This document shows positions 23,470 through 33,190 of a DNA stretch of 64,000 nucleotides, piece by piece. A model generated the notes under the pieces. The model saw nothing but the letters and a program-made list of their open reading frames with translations. It was not told the DNA's origin and made no database searches. The stretch spans positions 62,001 to 126,000 of the forward strand of contig MU623372.1 in the NCBI GenBank assembly GCA_025201765.1. The letters run 5' to 3'. Origin of the DNA: Daldinia sp. FL1419. Its lineage: Eukaryota > Ascomycota > Sordariomycetes > Xylariales > Hypoxylaceae. The translations under genes were made by a program, and so were the position numbers. Positions within the stretch are counted from its first letter, which is position 1. Each line of letters opens with the position of its first letter.

Positions 23470-25330
23470 ATGAATTCGTTTACGTTACAGCAACGGGGCC
23501 GTGATATCGGGGAGAAGACGCGGGCTCGACTGACGGATTGGCATAGTTGGGAGTTGCCGAAGCAGACGAGCAGTATTGCGCCGCCTCATGTCTGGACTAA
23601 TGCCGGTGCGCTTATTTCGTTATACTCATAAGATCAGGTCTACTGTTAACAATGGCTGCTAATCCGTGTAACAGACCAAGATCCGGTACCAGAAGAGAAG
23701 CAGACTTGGACCAAGTGGGCGTTCATCGGGTACTGGTACTCGGATTTGGTTACTGTCTCGACATGGACTGCTGCCAGCGCTATCATGACGACGGGGTTGA
23801 CGGCTACTGATGCTGTCTTGATTGTTCTTGTGGCGGGTATAGTACGTATATTTTTGGGTTGATTCCTCATGTCCCTTATGTATCCTCTCGTTTCGTTGAT
23901 CGTGTCTGTTACTCAAGGCCCTTACATATTGCACTTTGTGAATAGACTCGCTAACTGAAATGTTATAGTGCAATGCCATCCCGACAGTCCTTAACGGTGC
24001 CATCGGCGCTGACCTACATATCCCGTTTCCGATCGCCTGCCGAGCCAGCTACGGCTACTGGCTTAGTTACTTCTGCGTCGTTACGAGAGCTATCCTAGCA
24101 ATATTCTGGTTCGGAGTCCAGAGCGCCAACGGAGGTACCTGCGTGACGGCTATGATCACTTCCATATGGCCGAGTTATGCGAGACTCCCAAATACACTAC
24201 CCGAATCGGCGGGAACCACGAGCCAGGGGATGCTAAGCTACTTCATATACTGGTGTATCCAGTTCCCCCTCCTCATGATCCCTTCACATAGACTCCAATA
24301 CCTCTTCTGGGCCAAAACCATCCTAGTTACCCCCATGGCCCTGGCCATGGTAATCTGGATCACAGTCGTAGCCGGCGGCCAAGGGGACTTCTTCTTCGCG
24401 CCGGCTTCCGTCTCCGGGAGCACACGGGCCTGGCTCTGGCTTTCGAACTTGACCAGCGTGACGGGGGGCTACTCGACCCTGGCGGTGAACATCCCGGATT
24501 TCTCCCGCTTCAGCAAGACCCGCGGCGCGCAGCTCTGGCAACTGCCCTTCATCCCCATGTTCAAGACGCTCGTCGGCGTCTTCGGCATCATCTCCGCCAG
24601 CGCTTCCAAACAGGTCTACGGCACCGTGTACTGGTCCCCGCTCGAAATCATCTCGCAGTGGCAGTCTTCCCCCGGGGGCAGGGCGGCGGCGTTCTTCGCC
24701 GCCGCGATTTGGCTGCTCGCGCAGATCTCGGTGAATATCAGCGCCAACGGGATTTCCTTCGCGAACGACGTCACCTCGTTGCTGCCGCGGTGGTTTAGCA
24801 TCCGCAGGGGCGTCGTGGTCGTCTCGCTGCTGGGAGGATGGGCGCTGTGTCCGTGGATCATTATTTCCTCCGCGGCAGCCTTCTTGAACTTCATGAGCGC
24901 GTATGCGATCTTCATGGCGCCGATTGCGGGGGTGCTGGTTTGTGATTATTGGCTTGTTAAGAGGCGCCGGTACGATGTGCCGGCGTTGTACGACCCGGAT
25001 GGGATTTATAGGTATAAAGGGGGTGTTAACTGGAGAGCCCTGGTCCCGACGTTGGTGGTGATTGTCCCGCTGCTCCCGGCTTTGGCGAAGAAGGTTACGC
25101 CGCAGAATGTGGAGATAAGTCAGGGGCTTGTGAATCTGTTTACGTTCAACTGGTTGTATGGGTTCTTCGTGGCGGTGGTTATGTACTACGTCTTGAATTA
25201 CTTCTTCCCGGACGAGACTACGCTCATACCGGACGTGGTGCCCGGGGTTGTACCTGTCATACGTGCGGTCGATGCGGATGTGGAAAGTGGTTCGGCGAGG
25301 GATGAGAAGATGAGAGGAGAGGAGAAGTGA
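23470..25330 (+). CDS. NCS1-family nucleobase permease, Fur type
   Basis: Three exons: 23470-23605, 23675-23841 and 23969-25330. Introns are 69 bp (donor GTGCGC) and 127 bp (GTACGT...GCTAACT...TATAG). Product 554 aa from the first ATG. The upstream frame stays open to 23416 without another ATG. NCS1 proteins are proton symporters with about 12 transmembrane helices; the Fur branch takes uracil, allantoin, uridine or uric acid. Seen: cytosolic start with WELPKQTSSIAPPHVWTNAD, TM1 region TWTKWAFIGYWYSDL, the family motif GADLHIPFPIACRASYGYW, WFGVQSANGG, and alternating hydrophobic helices up to a charged C-tail. It is convergent with a secreted deaminase 209 bp downstream and near a xanthine dioxygenase, which favours a purine-type substrate such as urate or xanthine. 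That is inference. Confidence 0.88.
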
Positions 25331-25408
25331 AAACAGAGCGAAATCAGGACTACTCTGGTAAGATATTAGAGGGTATTATTGTCATATGTCCTATCCATAT
25401 ATGCATTA

Positions 25409-25426
25409 TACCTACCTAGGTACCTA
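25409..25426. repeat. TACCTA/TAGGTA palindromic cluster
   Basis: A TACCTACCTAGGTACCTA run lies in the short gap between the convergent permease and deaminase genes. It is one of many copies of this word in the intergenic DNA of the window. No function is known to me. Confidence 0.8.
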
Positions 25427-25539
25427 GATATATCAATGACGACTGGGTATATATCCTAGTAAGCTAAAAGTTCTCCCATTATACTAACGGACTCCTGAAT
25501 CGCCCTTGTGTCCCTTCGGCCAGTCGTCACTGGGCTCCT

Positions 25540-26386
25540 TTATGCAAAAAACGTAAAGCTTCCTCCGTGAACTAATGGAGACTTGAGAGGCAACAGAACC
25601 CTTTTCCCAGTCTTACTCACAGCATCCGCCTGGCAATTTCCTTCCACCCGCGAACATCCCTTCGGGCAAGGGTACTTGGGATCATACTGCCACGCGAATA
25701 GCGGATCCGTCTCGTTGGTCAAGACGTCGGCGATTAGTGTGCTTTGGTTTGGCAGGCCCGAGGATCTGCGGAATACCTCCGCGGACGGGATCGTGATTTG
25801 GTCCCAACCGTACGCCACGAGCGTGTCGATCGATGTTCCGTATATGTACTCCCTGAACCCGGAAAACCGGACTGCGGATGCGCACATCGGGCAGCTTTCG
25901 GCGTTGGTGTACAGCGATAGGTCTGCGAAGGCAGCGAGTGCTTCTTTGGGTGATAGTTTATATGGTCCCGACGGGTCCGTTAGGATCTTGGTGCAGTTAT
26001 TGATAGCCTCGATTTCTCCTGTAGTTTTTATAGTGAGCATAGATTAAAAACTAAACATGTTTTCTTTTCATACCATGATGTGTCGGGTTTCCAGTTGCGC
26101 TCCTACTGTTGGCGCCCGTGCATACTAGCTCTCCGAGCCCCGAATTAGCTGTGTGATTCACGATTACGGTCCCGAACGGCGCTTTGGGACAAGGATGGCC
26201 GAGTGCTAGGTTGGCCTGGTGCATCCAGTAGACTCTTGTGCTCAAGGGAATGTCATTGGTAGATTTTGGATCATTAATGCATGCTTGCTCGTCGTCTGCT
26301 TTCGCGTCGACATGGCTATCTCCTAGGCAGAGCCGGAGGAAACCAAAGGAGACGATAGAAACGAAGACAGTGGAGGGTGACCGCAT
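25540..26386 (-). CDS. Predicted secreted deaminase of the cytidine/guanine deaminase fold
   Basis: Two exons: 26386-26074 and 26018-25540. The 55-bp intron has donor GTATGA and acceptor CTACAG. Product 263 aa. Joining the exons rebuilds the zinc site: H104-G105-E106 (HxE, with the proton-shuttling Glu) and C147-P-M-C150 (CxxC) in LYTNAESCPMCASAVRFSGF. These are hallmarks of CMP/dCMP-type deaminases, and the spacing and flanks resemble guanine deaminase/TadA members. Unusually, a hydrophobic N-terminus (VFVSIVSFGFLRLCLG, about 7-22) looks like a signal peptide. Three N-glycosylation sequons (NHT, NQS, NET) and extra cysteines (CPKGCSRVEGNC) also fit secretion. The probable substrate is a nucleobase; guanine is favoured by the neighbouring xanthine dioxygenase, but cytosine or adenine cannot be excluded. 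Confidence 0.85.
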
Positions 26387-26734
26387 TGTTGATTACCAGA
26401 CGACGTTGTTGATGGTGTTTAGAGTTGGCATGATCCATCCATTTCTAGAACGACTACTAGTATTTATAGGAGGTATACCAGGTATACACACTGTCGTACT
26501 TCCTATTGTAGTTACGTCTATATTCTACATGGATATGTGGGTGGGTAGGTAGGTTACGAATATTAGTTACAACTTACTACCTATTCACCAATAATCCATA
26601 TCCCTACTGTGGCGATAAACCGTAAATAAACGGAAACATATCGCTGTTTGTTCCTTGTCGTGAGCTATTACACCTGGACCTTCGTTGGAGACCCCCACCC
26701 GCTGCTTGATATCATCCGCGGTGATTCGTATCAA

Positions 26735-26746
26735 CGGCCAGCTCCG
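26735..26746. promoter_or_regulatory. CGG-N6-CCG site resembling the UaY operator
   Basis: CGGCCAGCTCCG, flanked by A on both sides. The Aspergillus Zn2Cys6 activator UaY, which turns on purine uptake and degradation genes, is reported to bind TCGG-N6-CCGA; here the right half with its A matches fully and the left flank is A instead of T. It overlaps a GATA word and lies about 180 bp upstream of the dioxygenase ATG. Confidence 0.5.
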
Positions 26747-26796
26747 ATAGATATCCATGCACGTTGGTGATAGGGGCGCACCAAGGTCGACAACAG

Positions 26797-26806
26797 TATA
26801 TATAAG
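26797..26806 (+). promoter_or_regulatory. TATA box of the xanthine dioxygenase gene
   Basis: TATATATAAG lies about 120 bp upstream of the ATG at 26924 and downstream of the GATA and CGG-N6-CCG words, the normal order in a fungal promoter. Confidence 0.6.
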
Positions 26807-26923
26807 TCGTTATCTCTCTCCTCGATTTAATGATATCTCTTCTCACTGTATATTTACTACACGTTTACAAGATACCTCCTAATCAAGTTAGTTATACCTA
26901 TACCTAATTTGAAAGATTTCATC

Positions 26924-28359
26924 ATGTCCCCAAGCGCTGTTATGACAGAAGCAACGTTCACGATCACACCGATGAAGAAATCTTCCAACGATAAACATAA
27001 CTACGGCGCAATCATTAGTGGAATAGACTTAAATAATATTAGTGGTAGGCCCCCCTGCGTAGCAAGTCGTGGTCCCGTTATTTACCATAGTCAGATACCG
27101 ACGTCCGTCACCTGGCAGACGCCATCTGGACACATAAAGTCGTAGTAATCAAGGGACAGACAGACCTTGCGCCAATAAAGCAATGGGACCTGGTAACGCG
27201 TTTTGACCCCGATGCACCACGGGTTCACTCTCACGGCGATATGAAGACTTTCAATAGTAAGGGAGGATTGCTTTCTGTAGGTGACCTATACGCTTTTCAA
27301 TGCAAGCAAGGCAAATTCTAAAAACAAGATAAGAAGCATCGTGAAGTAGTAGGTATTCCGGGCGCCGAGGATGTCCGCTTGATCGGAAAGGGTTTTCAAG
27401 GCGAAGACCACTACGGTATCAAGAATAAGAATATCACCAAGCCGCTCTCTCACGATTGGCATTACAAGGAACTCCCCCCGGAAGAATTCGAGGAAGGGAA
27501 CACTCGGTTCCAGCGATGGCACATAGACGCACCGCTCTACGGAAAGGACCCGGCGTGGTTCACTACTCTACGCTGTATAAAACGACCTACAGAGCCTCAA
27601 GTCAATATTCGATGGGACGACGGGTCCGGCCTAAGCATGGAAGCAGAACCAGGCCTGACTGCGTTTGTCAGTAATGTCCAGACGTACGACATGATGGCCG
27701 AGGACGAGAAGAAGATGGCAGATCACAGTTGGGTAGAATATGCACCGCATCCGGTGAGTGTGCTATACCCAAGGCAACTAGCTACCAGTGGCTAATATAA
27801 ATAGTACATGTGGATAGGTGACTGCAAGGGGAATTCCAATGGACTTGGTCTCGTTAGTCAAGGCAAGGAAAAGAAGCTTGAAGACCTGGGAGACTTTGAC
27901 CCGAAGGCCATAAAAACCTATCCTAGTAAGTGGCATCGAGATACTATCCCCAACACGTACTTCAACTTTCCCAGAAAATATGTACCTAAGGTAGTCGCTA
28001 ACTTCGCTATAACAGTGGTATGGGTCAACCCCGTCACAGGCGAAAAAGCATTCCAAGTCCACGGGATCTGCGCAAGGAAACTCTTCATTCGCTCCTCCTC
28101 AACAGAAGAGCCCAGGTTAATCGAGGACCTCGTAGAAATCAGGAAACTACTAAAGACTATCCAAGAAAGAGTCCTGAAACCAGAATACATCTTAATCCCG
28201 AGCCTAGAAGAAGGGGATATCGTCGTGTGGGCCAACTACCAAATGTTTCACACAGCTATCGACTATCCCGACTGGATCGGTCCACGAACTATGCATCAGG
28301 CCAACATAGCTTCGTCGGCTGGTCCGGTGGGCCCGGTCCCAATCCCGATCTCAACGTGA
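26924..28359 (+). CDS. xanA: 2-oxoglutarate/Fe(II)-dependent xanthine dioxygenase (XanA type)
   Basis: Five exons: 26924-27044, 27095-27276, 27334-27753, 27805-27925 and 28016-28359. Introns are 50, 57, 51 and 90 bp; product 395 aa. XanA, found in fungi, hydroxylates xanthine to uric acid using 2-oxoglutarate and O2, in place of molybdenum xanthine dehydrogenase. The family pattern is clear: THKVVVIKGQ early on, QRWHIDAPLYG with iron ligands His164 and Asp166, WVEYAPHPYMW rebuilt over intron 3, KTYPMVWVNPVTGEKAFQVH rebuilt over intron 4, the distal His360 in YQMFHTAID, and an RTMHQAN segment with the likely 2-oxoglutarate-binding Arg. Intron 2 is the least certain (donor GTAGGT, weak branch, TAAG acceptor), but it must remove an in-frame TAA at 27319. 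TauD-family dioxygenases for other substrates are a less likely alternative. Confidence 0.85.
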
Positions 28360-28712
28360 GGTCTCGTGCTGAGGCTCTAATCGCGGCCTTCTTCTCTTAT
28401 ACAGTCGTAAGGTCTTACGTAGTAGGGTCTAAGTCTATTTATTGGTACGGAGATGTCATATATGTATCTAGGTATCTATATCATATAGAGTAGCCTACTA
28501 CTGGAAACAACCACCGTTTTGTTCAAGTAGAAAAGTTTCTCGAACTTTGCTATTAGGTAGCCTTACGAATGCCGTGACACCCAATTACCTTTGCCCCCCT
28601 TTTCGCATCGACTACCAGACGACCTAGTCTATGGTTTTCCGATATCATCCAACCATTCAAATGGCGTTTCACGAATACGTAAAATCAATTACATGACAAG
28701 CCAATTCCTCAA
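28360..28712. other. Intergenic between convergent genes
   Basis: About 350 bp of 3' UTR-type DNA between the xanthine dioxygenase (+) and PPM2 (-). No gene or notable motif is seen. Confidence 0.6.
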
Positions 28713-31700
28713 CTAATTACTTTTTTGAGAAAGCTCGTCCGCTAGACGCTTGATATAGAACTCCCGCATATCGGGAGGTAGCTTACTGAAGCTGTTCGTG
28801 ATACGTGTGATATCTTGGCGACCCTTTTCATACTACAGTACCTATGGTTAATAATCGTCATGTGCAAAATGGGTTGGTTGACTAATAGAAATAGAAAAGA
28901 GATAGCAGTACAATGGGCAATAATTCACAACTTACAGCTGCAAGGTCCCGGTTTCCGTACACATCCCTACCGCTCGAGTAACCGCTCTCGAGACTACGGA
29001 AGAAGACATTTACGGCGACACCTAAGTTACTTAATGGTGTAGTAGTATGTAGCCAAAGGGGCGGGAGAAACAGTATATCGCCAGGTTTCAACACGGCCTC
29101 GTGTGGGTGCGTCTCAGCAAGAGAAGGCGATTCGAGTTCTGAGAACACGTCAATGCTCGAACTGGACGAACCCGGAGCAAATGAGAGCTTGGTCACATCC
29201 GACGGCGGGAATAAAATGAATCTTTTCGTGCCCACTATCTGGCAGTATATGTTCGCCATGACCTTGTATAATGTTAGCGGGTTACACCAAAATCCCGACT
29301 CGTAGTTCTTCTTACGTCGTAATGGAGCCACATATTAACCGGCCCAGTGATTCGTAACACGGAACTAAATTCGTTCTGCTTCACGAATGAGAGCGTATCG
29401 GGTAGTTGGAAATCCTCGGCTAGTTGCGGGAAGTCGACCTTGATGTTAGCAGGTTGATTGGATGGGTAGTCCCCGGAAAGGGCACGCAGGTATAATTTTT
29501 GGCCTTCTGATATTCCCTGCATAATATCTCCAAACTTCTTCGTGACGTATGCAAAGTTCTTGCTATTGAAGTCCATTTTCTGGCTATCAGCTTCATGGAC
29601 CACCACCTCCCTGTCAGGATCGAGTTGCTTCACGATATAGTCTGGTGTCCAACTCTGGATACAGTTCCCCAATTGACTTGCCTCTAAAACCACAGGCTTC
29701 CCAGCTTCCAACACTGCTGAAAACTCGTCTGTTGTGCTAATCTGAAGCCTAAGTATAGCGACCTTCTCTGCGGCTTCCCTATTTGGAGAAGTAGGCCCAC
29801 GGTGTCGTTCTGTCTCTTCCGTAAGTTCGACAATCTTCGAGTGTTTCCATATTCCTCTATTGCTATGTGGCGCTGGGACCCCGTTCGTAAAAGCCTTGGG
29901 GGTGTATCTAAGTGTATAACAGCCCGGATTCCAAAATGTCCCCATGGAGAAACAAGTGGCACCACCACCCATCACCACCAATTGGCCGTCGTTAGCTTGT
30001 TCGATCGAAGTGCCTATGAGCAATGGCCTAGGGCTAATCGCAATCCGACAAGTGGAAACGATCTTATAATGGGGGCTGGAGACGTCTATAATCAAAACAT
30101 CTAGATCTTGCGTGACTATGTCATTTGCGAGGATCCCTCCGATGATAGTTAGATACCCTTCCGGGGAGATAAAACCAGAGGCACCGTAGCGATTTACTAG
30201 GCTGTCAGAATGATCCGCTTCCTTCGTTCCCCCTGTCGATGAATCAGGGGAATTTGAAGCCGAAAAGGCTGTAAATGAGATTGTGGGCTTGCCATTTTCT
30301 GGAAGTACTAAAGTCCATCGTAAAATCTGCTTAGCAACAATGCCCTTTTGGGAGATACCGCCTGCTATCAAACCCTTAAACTCAATGTTATCGCTCTCCG
30401 TAGAATGACTCGGTCCCCCAAGGCTAACCAACAGGTTGCCAAAGACCGGTTCATAATTTGACCCCCGAATCTCGCACTCAATCCAACCTAAGCCCGGCCG
30501 GTAGACAAGGCATCCATCGAAGATATTCGACGCATCAGACTTACCTCCGACTAAAAGAATTAAATCCGAATGACCAAGCCTTGTTATTCCATGACGATAT
30601 AAGGGTACCGGGAGATCATCTACCCGTTGCCATTTGTTGCTTCCCTTATGGAGCAGCCAGCAATCTCGCAGCGCACTTGACGGAGACGTTCTCCCTCCTA
30701 CCAATATATTCCCATACTCGCCCAAATTTGTGATGGTATGGCACATGCGACTGCTTGGGCCGGCATGATGCGTCTTGACATCTTGAAGGGTTGACTCGCT
30801 AGCATAAAGATCATATGACCTTAGTCGACTATTTGTCCCAAGTCCAAATGTGTTAGACAAGAACTGTTCTCCTAAATGATTTTTCAGTTTCATCGCAGCA
30901 CCAAATCTGCGCTGTCCGCGAGTACCGGAATATTCCCTAAAGTCAGCGTCCAGGGACAATACGGGGACCTCGAGACCCTCAAGATCCTGAGAGATGCCTG
31001 TAGCTGCGGGAGTAATTCCAGAGTTAGTCTTGGCGATAACTACGCAGTAATGAGCGGCGAAGATGGCGAATTCCTCCCATTCGTCGAAGGGCTCAGTGGC
31101 ATCGAGCTTTCTTCTCTCGTCTGCTGGAAGCCATTGCTCATCAGCCCATATTTGCCAAAGGGTCTTAACGTCAACCTGCGGCCAACCCCTTTCAACAAAA
31201 CGATCCCGCTGGGCGCTGATATTCGGGTAGGTAAAAACAGATTTAAGGGGAGTTTTTAATTTCTCAAAATGCGCCAGCATTGTCTTTGCAAACGGATGGT
31301 CTTCGCCATCTGGAATGATTTGTTCGAGCAGACAGAACTCGGCTAACGTCTGTCAGCCTCTGTTGGTGAAAATTGATGCATCAGAATAACTTACCCTGCC
31401 CAAGGGTGCTAGCCCATCGGATTACTGCGTTTGCGCCTTCAGTTTCCATATAAGTAATGGAGACCTCTGCCACGAACATAAACTCGCAACGAGCTATATC
31501 GACAACTGTTGAAAGTGCCCGTTGTATATCGGAAATATTGCGCAGATCGCACCCTATCTCGACATATTGATCACTCTGCAGTACTACATGGTTTCCTACA
31601 TTAGTTTTCAGTCCAGTCAATGGAGATATAAGTTCTGGGGTTTCCTGGACAATTCGGCATTTCTTTTCTATCAAGTCGGGAAAATCAATATCCACAAATT

Positions 31701-32170
31701 TGGCATTTTGGCATTTTTCAGGGTATCTGGTCATACACTGCCATGGGAGCACGTCGCTGCTGGGAATTAGAGATTACATAGGTTCCAATGGTGAGATAGA
31801 AACCCACCTTCCACAGCCTAGATTTACGACTACCTTCTTCTTTTCTGAAGGCCTTTCTAGGAACCGACGAACCGCGACGTCGATCACATGGAGCCGTATA
31901 TGGTAGCCTCGATTGATCAACGGGGCTCGCCTCTGGAATTTTTTTACGAAGAAGCGAAAGAAGTGAGGCTCGTTTGGATAGTAGATACGTTCTACACTCC
32001 TCTTAGACACAATACTGCTGCTATTTGTCTTGAAGGGTTAATTAGAAACCAAATTTCTGAGTATGACAAGAGGAGAGAAAACGCACAGCCATAACCAAAT
32101 CATCCAAGGCTCTTTGTTTTGTCGAACGGGCCGGGCCTTGCTGGGCCTTGACTTTGGGAGGGTTAGCCAT
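28713..32170 (-). CDS. PPM2: tRNA wybutosine-synthesising protein 4 (methyltransferase-Kelch-JmjC)
   Basis: Six exons: 32170-32087, 32028-31808, 31756-31395, 31342-29316, 29262-28936 and 28832-28713. Introns are 58, 51, 52, 53 and 103 bp; product 1046 aa. TYW4/Ppm2 (LCMT2 in animals) methylates and methoxycarbonylates the side chain of yW-72 to give wybutosine at position 37 of tRNA-Phe. Domains: a leucine-carboxyl-methyltransferase-like fold with SKRSVERIYYPNEPHFFRFFVKK and SAM motif NLGCG (97-101); Kelch-type repeats in the middle (GNILVGGRTSPSS, LILLVGGKSD, LTIIGGI, LVVMGGGATCFS); then a JmjC/cupin domain with W-LHYD (His896, Asp898), FILFPPSDV, LPPLWLHTTTP and GRDVYGNRDLAA. The last exon (YEKGRQDI...FYIKRLADELS) lies outside any long frame and was found by splice signals. 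Confidence 0.93.
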
Positions 32171-33190
32171 CCTCATTAAAGGAGGCACGTGGATGCGATC
32201 TCGCGAGCGATCTTGCGAGTGATCTTATAAGTGTGACTTTGCAATGGTAACAGTGTTTTATTTAGGTCATAGTCCAATCCGAGGCTCATTTTTGTAAATA
32301 TATCGTTTAATACTGTTTAACTGAAGTTTACCATATTACCTAACTAATTCAAAGATGAAAATTGCGCCGAGTTTTTTAACCCTCAAATTTGTGTACCTAA
32401 GGTAAGAGGTACCTACCTAGTTACGTAGTTGAAATTTGTCTTGTTCTAGCTGTAGCGCACCTGCTTAGGCACTCTACGCACTGTAGATGGTGCAAAAAAG
32501 AAGCACCAATCAGCCAATCAGGTAGATACCTACGTACTTACCCAACTTAGGTAAGTGACTAACATGCGGTAGTGATCAGCGCATGGGTTTGTTTAGTGGA
32601 TTCACCAATTGGTAGTCGCGAGTCTAAATGGAAGGACCTATTGTACTTCGTAAGTTCCAGCGGATAGCGTAATTAGCGTGTTAGCATTGCTCTGTTAACA
32701 GTCGCAGAAGGTGCGTGTAACAATACGTACTCAGCAAATCCCCGCCTGACAATAGCATCTGATTGATGATTTCAGCCTTTTCTCCCCCACTCGGAATCCA
32801 AACTCCAACCTCCTCCGATTTTCAACACCTTCAGCTTCGCCGAAACCTAAGAAGCTTCGTCATACTATTACATCAAGGCTTTCTTATCTAGCAGTTAAAC
32901 CTTATCTTCATAGAGAACTGCCTTGACGAATGAAGCTGCTATTCTTTTCCAGAATTTGCTGATTTCCCTTTGTCATGACGGGGAAATACAGACTCGATTC
33001 GAGACGCCTTTGACGCAGAGACCGCCTTTAGGATCCGACTTACAAGTAAAGCTTCATATTTGCCCATATTCTATTTCTGGGCCGTCGTAACCGAGTTGAT
33101 ATTCGAGTACATCTTTTACCCAACTATTTAATTTAGAGCTACAATAGTTTGTTCCTATTTTCAATCCGAGTTGGCCGTCCAGCTTTCGCA
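32171..33190. other. Divergent promoter region PPM2/ATG18
   Basis: About 1 kb. TAGGTA/TACCTA clusters lie near 32395-32425 and 32521-32555. Next to 32200 there is a short direct repeat of CGAGCGATCTTGCGAGTGAT type. A C/T-rich stretch precedes ATG18 (about 32770-32900). No gene is seen. Confidence 0.55.

Larger units (their letters stand above)
26387..26923. promoter_or_regulatory. Bidirectional promoter of deaminase and xanthine dioxygenase
   Basis: 537 bp between divergent start codons. HGATAR (AreA/NIT2-type) words lie at 26613-26618 (CGATAA), 26745-26750 (CGATAG), 26768-26773 (TGATAG) and 26810-26815 (AGATAA on the minus strand). A UaY-like site and a TATA box are listed separately. A TAGGTAGGTT word lies near 26543-26553. 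The arrangement fits joint control by nitrogen limitation and purine induction, as known for the Aspergillus purine genes; binding has not been shown here. Confidence 0.55.
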
